This document shows positions 12,585 to 22,750 of a stretch of 64,000 bases of DNA, piece after piece. Position numbers and translations under genes: made by a program. The notes below the pieces were generated by a model, which ran no database searches, was not told where the DNA came from, and saw only the letters and a program-made list of their open reading frames with translations. How positions within the stretch are numbered: the first letter of the stretch is position 1; each line of letters begins with the position of its first letter. Source of the DNA: Cheiracanthium punctorium (lineage: Eukaryota; Arthropoda; Arachnida; Araneae; Cheiracanthiidae); the NCBI GenBank assembly GCA_038373885.1, contig JAWZYV010017493.1, positions 248,001-312,000 of the forward strand. The letters are read 5' to 3'.

Positions 12585-13914
12585 AAAAAAAAAATTTCTG
12601 CGTAATGCGAATGAAAATTCCTTTATGATTTGAAAAAAGTGTACACCTACGCTCTTTCCTTCGTTAAAAAAACATATTTAAGATTTAAAGTAAAGGATTT
12701 AAAAAAAATACATTTCCGTGTAGTTATGCTTAAAATATTTCTAAATGAACGGACAAGTTTCGAAAAGTAAATGTTAAATATATGTTAAGACTTAACGAAA
12801 ATAAACTTACACACAAAATAAAACCGAAATATTTTGCTTTCGTTTCTGCATTAGACATAAATATCTGAATACTTTGAAAGAAGAATGCGATGTAATAGTG
12901 TGACATAGTGAATATTTTCTAAATTATTTGAAGATCAAGCTCAGAAATAGAACTGTATTACGGTTTTCATATTTTAGAGAAGTTCTCTGCCGCTTACAGT
13001 TATTTAAACTGTTTCAATTTATTTTTTCAAGCATTTGGTAAAGACATTTTATAAACGCTATTTTGATTTTTTATTAAAAATTACAAATTCACTTTAGCAG
13101 TAATTTAATCCTTTTTCATAGATTGCTTTTAAATCAGGAACAATCATAAATTTTGAGACGAAAATTTCAGGTTGTAAGACATTTCATTCAAAAGATCCAT
13201 TATGTCAGAAACATAATTGCTTATTCAGTTCCTGATAATAAATCACTGGATTTCGTTTGTATGTGTAAGTTCTTAAAAGGATTGATGAATCGTTTACTAG
13301 ATTCAGAAATTTTAATAAAAGGCATACCTTTGCGTTCCAACAGTCATTGAGAGAGTTTGTTTCACCTTTAATAGAGTCTACGCTGGGAGAAACAGATTTG
13401 TTACAGTTGCGAACACTAAAAAATGTTTTTATATACTGGTTCGAAATTATGTACAACTGTAATTGCATATGCAAGTAATTTTACTTTTTAAATTTTTTTT
13501 CGGTAGATGCAGGTTGAAACGCTTATTCAATTTATTATTTTACGTGTAATCTCAATCTATTAAGCAAACTTATAGCTACCTTAATGAATTCCAAATTTAT
13601 AGTAGTTTATAATTTTGGACATTTTTAATAATAATTTTGTTTAAGATTATAAAATACACCGGAAAATATATTCTGTGTATGTTGATACGTATGCTAATAG
13701 TTTTTGTACATGCTTAATATTTTGATTTAATGCAGTAATGATGAAAATATGGCCTAGATTCTTCCCACTTGTTTTATGTTAGACTCTGAGAAACATTTTC
13801 TTGAACACTATTATTTATTTTTAAATACTTGTTTATACTATGCTTAACTGAAAGTGATCAAAATATCGTTAAAAGGCTTCATAAAGAAACCCAGTGTCAA
13901 AATCTCTTAAACTA
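12585..13914. other. Intergenic sequence upstream of Tc1; a 5' non-coding exon of the next gene could lie here
   Basis: No coding region is recognised. The MCFD2-like gene begins with an apparent 3' splice site at 15492, so its first exon and promoter should be to the left, either here or further upstream. I could not identify them by eye. Confidence 0.3.
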
Positions 13915-15323
13915 CACTGCTGGCCACTCAAATTGCAACACCAAGAAAAACAAGAGATATCACAACAAAATTTATTGTGTAGATAACATGTTGACCAAGT
14001 AACAAATGATTAAATTTACAGCATTCTATGAAGCGTGGTTCCTGCCAAAATCAGTACCCAGAGTAGCCGCCGTTGTTGGAGATCACAGCTGCCACACGCC
14101 TCGGCATTGATTCAAAGAGACTTTGAATGTGTTCTTGGGGTACAGCAGACCAAGCAGCTTCCACACGTTGCCAAAGTTGATCTGGTGTGACAGCTGGGGA
14201 TGAACTCTGGGTCAGTCGTTGAGCAACCATGGACCACATGTTTTCTATCGGCGAAAGATCCGGAGAGCGCGCCGGCCAGGGAAGCAATTCAATCTGGTGA
14301 TTGACGAAGAACCCTTGGACAATGCGTGCCACGTGTGGCCGTGCATTATCCTGCTGAAATATGGCTGTTGGCAAGCCCTGAAGGTAAGAAAGGACAACTG
14401 GCTCCAACACCTCGGAGATGTAGCGCTGGCTGGTTAAAGTACCGGCAATGCGTACAAGAGGAGTGCGAGAGAGATATCCGATACCGCCCCATACCATAAT
14501 ACCCGGTGCAGGACCAATGTGACGGTGCATAATGCAGCTGTTCAGCATCCTCTCTCCACGGTGTCTCCAGACTCGAATCCGACCGTCGTGGTGTTGCATA
14601 CAGAAGCGTGACTCGTCAGTAAAGAGAATTTCATTCCATTCTGTCGTCCACATCCTTCTTTCATCGCACCATTGGCGGCGGAGACGTCTGTGGTTCCGCG
14701 TCAGAGGTAGACAAAGCAACGGACGTCTTGCGGACAGACCATTCTGCTGTAAACGACGTCGAATGGTACGCGCAGACACTGGATGATGCGTTACAGACTG
14801 AATCTGCTGTGATATGGTTCGTGATGTGACTGAGCGGTCCGTCACTGCCATGCGTACAATCTGCCTGTCATCACGTGACGTGGTGCACTGAGGTCGATGC
14901 GGTCGATCACGTCTGTCCGTCGTACCCTCCTGCACCCAACGATCACATATCCGCATCACAGTTGTTTGGTTTCGTCCAATACGACGACCGATTTCCCTGA
15001 AAGATAACCCACAATCTCGGTATGCCACTATCCTTCCTCTGTCAAACTCGGATACTTGATCAAAAGATGATCGTTGTTTCCTACGAGGCATAATTTATCG
15101 TTTTTTTGAAAAAAAAGCAAGAAAAACACAATTGCTGTACTTGAAACCGTCGAAATCTCCAAGCCTTAAATAGCGCTTTGAGGTGGCGCCACAGGCGCGC
15201 TTGATGTGCGTCTGCGCTGAAATTCTAATCATTTGCATATCTCACCTCAGCTAATGCATGTTGTAAATTTCATATTATTTGCATGCTTCCTTCAGGGTGT
15301 TGCATTTACGATGGCCAGCAGTG
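13915..15323 (-). mobile_element. Complete Tc1 transposon (1,409 bp), probably autonomous
   Basis: Bounded by TA dinucleotides at 13913-13914 and 15324-15325, the expected Tc1/mariner duplication. Inverted ends of about 30 bp start CACTGCTGGCCA on both sides, then diverge slightly and rejoin at TGCAACACC. The sequence between carries one uninterrupted transposase gene on the minus strand, and the whole block is visibly more GC-rich than the DNA around it. A TATTTAA box about 75 bases upstream of the transposase ATG (15166-15172) could be its promoter. Intact ends, a clean duplication and an intact gene point to a relatively recent insertion. Confidence 0.93.
14051..15091 (-). CDS. Tc1-family transposase, DD34E
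   Basis: A 346-residue protein, the usual length for the Tc1 family. An N-terminal paired-type helix-turn-helix DNA-binding region covers roughly residues 10-115, with GRIVAYRDCGLSFREIG and IGRNQTTVMRI as its recognisable helices. Then comes the DDE catalytic core: D159 in FTDESRF, D248 in QQDNARPH and E283 in SPDLSPIENMW. The last two are separated by 34 residues, which is diagnostic for DD34E Tc1. A GRPR-like basic stretch between the two halves may serve as AT-hook and nuclear localisation signal. The enzyme would cut at the inverted ends and reinsert the element at TA. No frameshift or stop is seen and all catalytic residues are present, so it may be active. The ATG at 15091 fits the family's typical MPRR start. 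The + strand open frames at 14219-14437 and 14532-14786 are antisense shadows. Confidence 0.96.
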   Translation of the reverse strand: MPRRKQRSSFDQVSEFDRGRIVAYRDCGLSFREIGRRIGRNQTTVMRICDRWVQEGTTDRRDRPHRPQCTTSRDDRQIVRMAVTDRSVTSRTISQQIQSVTHHPVSARTIRRRLQQNGLSARRPLLCLPLTRNHRRLRRQWCDERRMWTTEWNEILFTDESRFCMQHHDGRIRVWRHRGERMLNSCIMHRHIGPAPGIMVWGGIGYLSRTPLVRIAGTLTSQRYISEVLEPVVLSYLQGLPTAIFQQDNARPHVARIVQGFFVNHQIELLPWPARSPDLSPIENMWSMVAQRLTQSSSPAVTPDQLWQRVEAAWSAVPQEHIQSLFESMPRRVAAVISNNGGYSGY

Positions 15324-15492
15324 TAGATATAAATGGTTTCGCTTTATAATAATTTCTCAATAAAATCTTGATTCTTTCATATTTTGGCATTAAACTAAAT
15401 CAAAATTTTACATTTATTATAGGGTCCATTTCGTTATAAGTTAATACAACTGCACTTATAAAATATTTTGAATCGATGTTTTGTATTTTTAG

Positions 15493-15502
15493 ACACTTCT
15501 AA
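15493..15502 (+). other. Start of the first coding exon after a 5'UTR splice acceptor (inferred)
   Basis: The sequence TGTATTTTTAG ending at 15492 is a good 3' splice site, and only ten bases separate it from the ATG at 15503. The simplest reading is that the gene has at least one upstream non-coding exon and that the Tc1 element lies in the 5'UTR intron. Confidence 0.5.
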
Positions 15503-18500
15503 ATGGATCTGCATCTTCTTTATATACTTTTCTGCTTCCCAGTTTTAGCGCTTGGAAAAATTGCTCCAAAGAAAAGAATTACTGTCGATAAAGAGTATGT
15601 ATCAATTTTATTTCAATTTTGGATTTTTAAAGGTGTTATTTTAATAATAATAATAGTAAGACATATTTAAAAGAAAAAACAATAAATATTTACAATGATT
15701 CAAAAATGGTTGTTTTAAAATTGTAAATTAATTATGAAATCTTCCAAAATATTTTTATTATCAAATGTTTCAAATGTTTATAATAGTTTTTCTTAATGCA
15801 ATTAAAATCTGTCACAAAAAATCAGATCCATTATAATTTTCTAAATTAATTTCATTTCAGAAATTAATTCTTCAATTTTTTCAGGCATCTGAAACTGGAT
15901 TTTTTGAATATATTTGGATCATGGTCAACCATCTTTTCAGATGCTGAAATGGATTTTCGATACTTTGTGTAAGTTTCCATGAACAGAAGTTTTGATATAA
16001 AGAAACCTTTTTTTGGAATTATGTAACTTTTTAGCACTTTTTTAAAGAATCAAATGACTGAAAATTCGAAAAAAAAAGCTAATTAGAGTGTTCTTTTACG
16101 AGTTAAACAAGATAAATTAAGATACTCACAGGAAAATACTTTCAAAAGGAATGACACTTTTACCCGTTTTTCAAGACAATTTCTGTGTTTAAGATTTTTC
16201 ATATGCTTTATAGTTGATACGGTTTTAGTTTTAGCTACAACTTTGAGCTTCCCTTAAATCACTCTTTTCTGTACATATTAATGGAATGTGAAGCTTAAAA
16301 TAAAACCAGTCAAAGTCTTCCGACACTACTCCAGCGATGACAATTGAGAGGAGATTATGGTGTTGCCCTTCTACTAGGACTGCTAGTTATTGAATTTACT
16401 TCATGCAGTTCTTTTCATTACTTATATTCTCTAGTGCTCATACAATCTCTGTTTCTTCAAGCAGTTTAGCAGGACGTTTCTTCAGTTCATCATTCTCTGA
16501 TTTCATCAAGACCTTTCAAGCACACTACTGCAGGAGATTCCATTATATAGTCTACCCGAATTGCCTTTAAAAATATTATTTTAAAATGCGCAATGGAAAT
16601 GTTATGTTATGATTTGAATTCATTGAAATAGGCTAAAATAAGAGAGCTTTTGAATACCTAACAACGAATGGATAAGAAGCTGAACATTGGTAGATGGCTG
16701 TAGTGTGAAGGTCCCACCCGTGTGGTGACCAACCGCTCGGCTGTCGATCTAACGATCTGCAGTTTTGGGCAATTTTCTCCAGACGTAACATGAAAACGCG
16801 CTAGCACCCCATAAAAGTTTTTCGCCCAAGACACTCTCCATTCGGTAGATGCCAATCGTGTAGCTTTGCCTTAACGCAAAGCAACACACAATTCCTGAAG
16901 AATCATATTCTACTTTTCCTTTTAATTGAATCGTACGACCAGAGATTAATAAGATTATGTTTTCTTTCGAACATGTACCATGTTCGAATGTACATGTAAG
17001 GAAAGTACTGTAATCATGAAAAAAATTCGATTTTGAAATTTTGTGTATTTACACGCTTTGAGGTGTTCTGAATTCATTTATGCTATTTTTACGAGATATA
17101 TGTATGTGTGTGTTTTTACGTGTATGTGAGTGAATACGATAGCTCCTAAACGGTGCATTCGTTGTTATAAACCACCATCGTGCGACCGGTATTGATTTCT
17201 GTGTGTATAGGACTGATAGTTTTTTTCACAGGGCTACGACAAAGATTTCTTTTGCATTATGGTCTATGAGCGGAAATTCTTGAAAGTGCGCTAGTGTTTA
17301 AACGGTGCATTCGATTGAGCTCAAATTGGGTATATATGATATTGAACACCATCACAAGACCGGTATTGATTTTTGTTTGCAAAGGACTTATATTTTTCGT
17401 AGCCCTATAAAAAAAACTATTTCTTTTACATTATGGCCAGGGGTCGGAAACTCTTGAAAGTGCGCTAGCGTCTAAACGGTGCATTCAATTGAGTTCAAAT
17501 TAGACAAGTATATAAAAGGCCCACAGTCACATGATCTACATAGATTTTGGTGTGTGCAGAGTTCATAATTTGTTCACGGTATTGCAAAAATAATTCTTAT
17601 ACATTACGACCTATGGACGCAAATCACTTAAAATGAGCTAGTGTCTAAATGTTGCAAAATTGGGTTCAAATTGAGTATGTATATTATAGGTCACAGTCAA
17701 ACAACATATATAGATTTTTGTTGTGTATAGGACTCACAGTTTTTTCAGAGAGCAACAAATGCATGTTCTTTTACATTATGGCCTATGGACGAAAATTCCT
17801 GAAAGTACACTTGTGTCTATAGGGTTCATTCATTTGAACTCAAATGGGGTATGTATATTATAAGTCATGGTCTCATGGTCTGCATAGATTTTGGTGTTTG
17901 TAGAGATGATAGTTTGTTCACAGCCTTGCCAAAAGTAATTCTTATGTAGTATGGCTTAAGGGCACAAATTATTTAAAATGAACTAGTGTCTAAATGGCAC
18001 ATTCGATTGATATCAAATAAGATACGCATATTATAGGTCACTGTCTTACTATTGCCTAAATATTAGCGAGTGTACGCCGTGGAGTTTTTTACAGGGCTAC
18101 AAAAAATGTTCTTATATATCGAGGTCTACGCATTCAAATCATTTCATGTGCACTAGTAATTGAACACTAGATCCGACTCAGTTGATTCAAATTTATTTAT
18201 AAGCTTGGTAAATATCCAATGTTCAGAATTTCAAGTGGAGTCACTCCAGATTTTTCAGTGATGTGACCTTAATTATATTTGATTTTGACAGATATTGCCT
18301 TCAGTTAAAAAAAAATTTAAACATTTTCTTTGAATCTAGTTGGGGAGAGGAGGAGTAAATAGAAAACCTTTTATGAAGTAATAGCATAAAAATTTCTTCT
18401 TACATTCAAAGTTAAGTCTTTAATTATCCAAGCAGGAGCAGAATTAAAAGTTCCTTATTACCCTACAAATCTTTTATTTTTCTAATATTACCGTAAAATA

Positions 18501-21214
18501 GAGAGCAGACCATTTCTAGAATACATTACGATATTCTAATAAAAAAAAGTAACTGTGTGCTTTCTTTCATTTAGATCTTTCAATCAAAACTGTTCATCAT
18601 CTTTAAAAATGTTAATATTAATGTCGTAAATATTATTTCATGCAATCTTGCAAGAAAGAGCTAGAATTAAAAATTTCCTATTAGCTGTCTAGACATCTAA
18701 TAGAAATATTTTCTATTAGCTGTCAAAATATTCAACAGTGAAATGTTCAATAAATATATAATTTAACGCTGTTTAACTTTACAAAACAAAGTAAGAAATC
18801 TCGTTCTGAAACTATGTTTATTAGATGATTGGCTCATAGACATTGACAGTATAGTACAGATAATTAAAAAAAAAAGCACACACACACACACAACAAAGTA
18901 AAGGCATTTGTTCACTGACTCATTTTTTCTTCCGAAATAAGAATGGGGAGGGGAAGCAAAAAAGTGGGTATTTGGTTCCATAGTGCAGCATGATTTTTCC
19001 CAGAATTTTAAATTGAAGCTAATTTAGCCCACAAGAATTTGAAAAAAATTATTATTTGATTCTAATTGACGAATTTTTCGGGCTACCCAAAACACCATTT
19101 AGGGTATTTGGGCTTGAAAACTGAGAGCAGAGCTTGAAAATTGACATTTTAGTGAAACTCTCGGATTTTTTGAAATATTTAATAGAAATCGACTGAAAAA
19201 CTGGCCATTTTTAATGCTGAAAAGTGACTATTTGAATCCATAATAAAGTTGGAATTTTCCAAGATTTTTACCCTGACGCTAAGTTAGCCATCCAAAACTT
19301 GAAAAAAAATTGTAATTTTTTAAGAAAAAGTTTCAAGTTTTATCAAATTCCGGGGGTTTAGAGTCGATGAAATTTTGGAAAATTTCACTCAATATTTAAG
19401 ACTCAAAAGGCTAGCTTCCAGAACCCCGCTCCCAACCGCATTTCGACTAAAAAATAGAATATAACAATAATAAAACAATGAAAATAAATGCACTCTAATG
19501 TGACTTTTTTCCCTGCAGCGCTCATGATCGAGACAATAATAAAAAACTTGATGGATTAGAGCTGTTTACAGCTCTTGAACACGATAGCAGGCATGATGCC
19601 GAAGCACATGATGGGGAGCTCAGAAGTGCAGAAGATATAGAACGTAAGTATGCAGATAAGGTAGCAAATGGAACTATCTAAGTAATAACCAGTCTTCCTT
19701 TAAAAAATCATGTGCAATAGCCTCTAAAAAACACCATTTTGAAAAAAAAATGAATTTCAGCTAAAGACACATAAAAATGTTGGTAAAAAAAAGTCGCTCC
19801 CCCCCCCCCCCCGGCAATACTTGAAGTAGTATATGGTTATCAGAAAAGTTACATGAGGTGTGCTATGAAATTACTCTTCCATTTTGTGCTCCATATTGCA
19901 TTAGCGTTTAACTTTGGGCTAATTTGGGAGGCATTAAACCCACAATTTCGGTTATGAGTGTTTCACGAGTTTTAATGTTATACACTGGCTTTACTCTTTA
20001 AGAAATGTACAAAATTTTTTATAAAATTATATTTCTTTTTAGGCTTTATATGCTTGTTTTTGTAACTAAATTTTAGCTTTTTATCAGTAGAAAGACATGC
20101 TGCAATAATAAGCTTGTAAACTTATAATTTTAGATGTAATCTACCAATTCTCAAGTTTAAATAAAATATTGAATTATTGTCCCCCCTTTCACAATTTTAT
20201 ATATATTACATATATATATTTTATATATATTTTATATATATATCACAATTTTATAGCTGTTTTTATATATATATATATAAACAGCTTGCTAAAAGAAAAA
20301 ATGTTTTGAGGATAAATCTTTCGCTGATTGCAAAGCATGAACTTAAAAAATAACAGCACTTTGAGAAGTGTAATGATTGCTTTTAAGAAAAACTGTAACA
20401 AAACACTAAATGTTTCAAGTTCTTTTTTTTATTTCAATCAGTGTGTGCTGTCATCTATTGATTGATGATAAATAAAAAAAAAACATTCAATGTTTTTTCT
20501 TAGATTTTATAGTGCGTTTAACCCTTTGAGGCGCAATCCTTTCCCAATGCTGAAAAAAGGGTAGCCGTTGCCATCGCTCGACTTAACTACCAGCAAGATG
20601 GCGGAAGATCGAAACGTTCATCGCATGCCACAGCTCTAGAGACCCTTTTTTGACGCAGCTGGCTGTGCGCGCACAGTATAGGTCTATTAACCCGTTAAAT
20701 CGAGCGATGGCAACGGCTGCCCTTTCTTCAGCATTGGGCAATCTATCCAGCACTTCTCGCATTCTTCTATTTTTCAGCAGATGTCAGTGCTGTTAAAAAT
20801 AATCGTGACAATTTTTTTACAGGAATTGACGTGCTAAAAAGTAAAAGATTCTCGTAGAGCTATGTCAGCCGCAACTATTTTTATAGAAATCAAATCTATT
20901 CTTCGTGACTGGCAACAGTCAAAACGTCAAAGTTTGGTGTTCCCAGAGCGGGAACAATGCGCGTTAAAGGGTTAATAGACATGAAAATGTATTTTTAAAT
21001 CCGATCACTCATTTATGCTAACCCTGTATAGTTAAATACATCTGACTCTTTGTATTTATTTTTTTTTCTCTGTGTAGGTGATGTTGAAGCCATCTTTTCC
21101 GAGCATGACAAAGATGGAGATGGCTACTTGGATTACAAAGAGTTCTTGACGGTGCACAAGACACATCCAGATATCAGTGGAGAGAGACAATCCAAACTGC
21201 ATAAAGAGTTATAG
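15503..21214 (+). CDS. MCFD2-like secreted EF-hand protein (four coding exons)
   Basis: Coding exons are 15503-15594, 15885-15968, 19519-19643 and 21078-21214, joined by GT-AG introns whose phases agree throughout, giving 145 residues. Human MCFD2 is almost the same length. Residues 1-18 form a signal peptide (LLYILFCFPVLALG). Two canonical EF-hand loops follow: DRDNNKKLDGLE (62-73) and DKDGDGYLDYKE (111-122), with D/D/N or D/D/D at positions 1, 3 and 5 and E at 12, so both should bind calcium. The DGLEL and DGYLDYKEF surroundings match MCFD2. In vertebrates MCFD2 pairs with the lectin LMAN1 to carry selected glycoproteins from ER to Golgi; that role is inferred here by family. The protein ends HKEL, similar to an ER-retrieval tetrapeptide. 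Introns 2 and 3 hold a SINE, a minisatellite repeat and a piggyBac-like MITE. An alternative acceptor at 15860 would cause a stop and was not used. Other small EF-hand proteins such as CGREF1 share the fold, but MCFD2 fits best. Confidence 0.9.
16655..16885 (+). repeat. SINE-like repeat, copy 1 (in intron 2 of the MCFD2-like gene)
   Basis: Shares with four other copies in this window the series GGTCCCA..., CGGCTGTCGATCTAACG, CTGCAGTTTTGGG, TTTTCTCCAGACGTAACATGAA, and a tail block of CGGTAGATGCC...GTGTAGCTTTGCCTTAA (quoted in parts). The 5' part resembles the A- and B-box region of a tRNA-derived SINE, although both boxes are decayed here. It is non-coding; the open frame on the other strand (16658-16855) is incidental. 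Confidence 0.55.
16962..18250 (+). repeat. Long copy of a minisatellite-bearing repeat (about seven units of about 150-180 bp)
   Basis: Each unit contains recognisable versions of CTAGTGTCTAAACGGTGCATTCGATTGA (in parts), GACCGGTATTGATTTT, TAGGACT.ATAGTTTTTTCACAGGGCTAC and CATTATGGCCTATGG. Units become less similar toward the right. The flanks (ACATGTACCATGT on the left, GGAGTCACTCCAGA on the right) match the short minus-strand copy at 943-1412, so this is a dispersed element with a variable internal array. It lies within intron 2 of the MCFD2-like gene. Confidence 0.7.
18251..19518. other. Rest of intron 2, no distinct feature
   Basis: AT-rich intronic DNA with a (CA)n run at about 18875-18892. 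It ends in the polypyrimidine acceptor TTTTTTCCCTGCAG before exon 3. Confidence 0.5.
20161..20285. repeat. TA/TATATTTT microsatellite in intron 3
   Basis: Clustered TATATATATTTTATA repeats at roughly 20198-20280, simple-sequence DNA. A run of 12 or so C lies nearby at about 19799-19812. Confidence 0.7.
20522..20971. mobile_element. piggyBac-like MITE copy A (450 bp) in intron 3
   Basis: Flanked by TTAA at 20518-20521 and 20972-20975, with ends CCCTTTGAGGCGC and GCGCGTTAAAGGG; the terminal CCC next to TTAA is the piggyBac hallmark. The interior contains GTTGCCATCGCTCGACTTAA and its inverted counterpart TCGAGCGATGGCAACGG, giving a long internal hairpin, and TTCCCAGAGCGGGAA near one end. It is in the opposite orientation to copies B and C. 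No transposase is encoded. Being within an intron, it is removed by splicing. Confidence 0.78.
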
Positions 21215-21233
21215 CACAGCTTTTTATATCAAT

Positions 21234-21239
21234 AATAAA
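21234..21239 (+). terminator. Polyadenylation signal AATAAA of the MCFD2-like gene
   Basis: A canonical AATAAA hexamer begins 20 bases after the last base of the TAG stop codon and is followed by a T-rich stretch. It implies a very short 3'UTR. Confidence 0.75.
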
Positions 21240-22311
21240 GTATATTTTATCAGTACATTGTCTAATTAATTTATTATTTATTTATTAGCATGTGAACGAA
21301 AATGTATTTCAACTCATGAGCACTATTAAAATTGTGTATGAAATGCCAGTTATATTGGCCGTTAAGCGATCAGACTTGTAGCATGCCAGTATCTTTCAAC
21401 CCTGCAAGAATAGTGCTTGACAATAATTCAAGTGTCTGCTGTCATTGGCGGACCAACGTCACTTAAAATTCTCTAATAAGAGTCAACAATATCAATACGG
21501 TATAAATGAGTTGCAGACAATCATGTCCCGACATTTGGCGAGCGGCAAGATTGTTGTAAATTTAGCATTGGCTGTAAAAATATTACTTATCTTGTATCTA
21601 AATCATTTTTCAAAAATATATATAACATGCAGCTACAGGCATAACAAAATATGCCTGCATAAATGCCACTAAAGAAATCACGTTAAGTGTTCCGTTTTAA
21701 AATTGAGATGCAATAAACGCCAATTCCCAGGTGAAATTTTTATTATTGTAGTTGTTATTGAGTTGGGAATTTGGTACCACTCTTTTTGATATGTTATTTA
21801 TTATATATATTTTTTGATATATTATGATTATTTTGGTATATTTGTGATTTATTAAATTTATTAAGTTGAATAAAGTGATCTTTTTATAAATATAATGATA
21901 ATCAATTTAAAAAAAATTAAAGATCGGCTAAATCTAGACTGATAACTAAAAAGCTATAATGAACAGCTGCTGTTGTAATGTACAGATATATATGCGCAAT
22001 AATACAACAGTACCAAACGTTAGATCCACATTTAAACTTATTATTTTTATTTTAAAGTGAACAGATACAGATTTAAAGTAAAGGTAGCTGTTTTTAATAA
22101 GAACACTTCTTCCATTTTTAAATATTTTATTAATTATTTCAGTCCACATTCAATTCTTTGAATTTATTTTATATAATTATTTAAATTACGATCCTCTCTT
22201 TTAATAAATAATTATTTAGCAGTTATGAATATCATTTTAAAAGTAAAAATAAGTTTTTGAGAAAAAATTCCAAAAAGCAGTTTTAAAATGATGTATATGC
22301 AGGTTTGTAAC
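21240..22311. other. Intergenic, no gene seen
   Basis: AT-rich. The open frames at 21445-21672 and 21946-22149 have no recognisable domains. Confidence 0.4.
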
Positions 22312-22460
22312 CAGGGGGTGGATATCGGAATATTCCCCCCCCCCCCCGAGGATTGTCAGACTATTTAGCATAAGCATTATGTCGTGCAGATATACGGTTC
22401 ATTTATTTATCATTTATTTCATATCCCTCCCCCCGAAAAATTTCTCTGACTACGCTCCAG
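22312..22460. mobile_element. Small hAT-like MITE (CAGGGGGNGTAGCC family), copy 1
   Basis: Begins CAGGGGGTGGATATCGG followed by a run of C and ends CCGAAAAATTTCTCTGACTACGCTCCAG. The better-preserved relative at 32037-32184 shares the poly-C blocks, the CCGAAAAATTT motif and the CTACGC terminus. The flanking octamers do not match well, so the exact boundaries are uncertain. Confidence 0.6.
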
Positions 22461-22470
22461 GGTATAAGTA

Positions 22471-22548
22471 ATATCATAACCTTAAATTTTAGCTGTATAT
22501 CATAACTTTAAATTTTAACTGCATATCATAACCTTAAATTTTAACAGA
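22471..22548. repeat. Three tandem copies of a 26-base unit
   Basis: The unit ATCATAACCTTAAATTTTA followed by a short A/C/T-variable spacer occurs three times in a row. It is a simple minisatellite with no visible function. Confidence 0.75.
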
Positions 22549-22694
22549 GTGTAAAAGGTACATAGATAAGTTGCCATATTTAAAATAATCAGTCGTAGTT
22601 GTAGTTGCTTTTACAGCTGCAAAAGTACGTGAAAATATAAAATATTGAGTAAACATTTAACCATTTGAAGGTCAAGCGTTTTCATCCCGTTCTT

Positions 22695-22750
22695 GCAGAT
22701 TTCGCAAATGCAGCTCGTGTTTGCAGATTTCGCAAATGCAGCTCGTGTTT
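22695..22750. repeat. Two perfect tandem copies of a 28-base unit
   Basis: TGCAGATTTCGCAAATGCAG and the following bases are repeated exactly once, giving an adjacent duplication. It looks like replication slippage. Confidence 0.8.

Noticed and set aside
14219..14786. Two + strand open frames within the Tc1 element
   Set aside because: Antisense shadows of the intact minus-strand transposase.
15861..15884. Alternative splice acceptor TTCATTTCAG at 15851-15860 for exon 2 of the MCFD2-like gene
   Set aside because: Using it brings a stop codon in frame after ten codons, whereas the acceptor at 15884 keeps the frame open.
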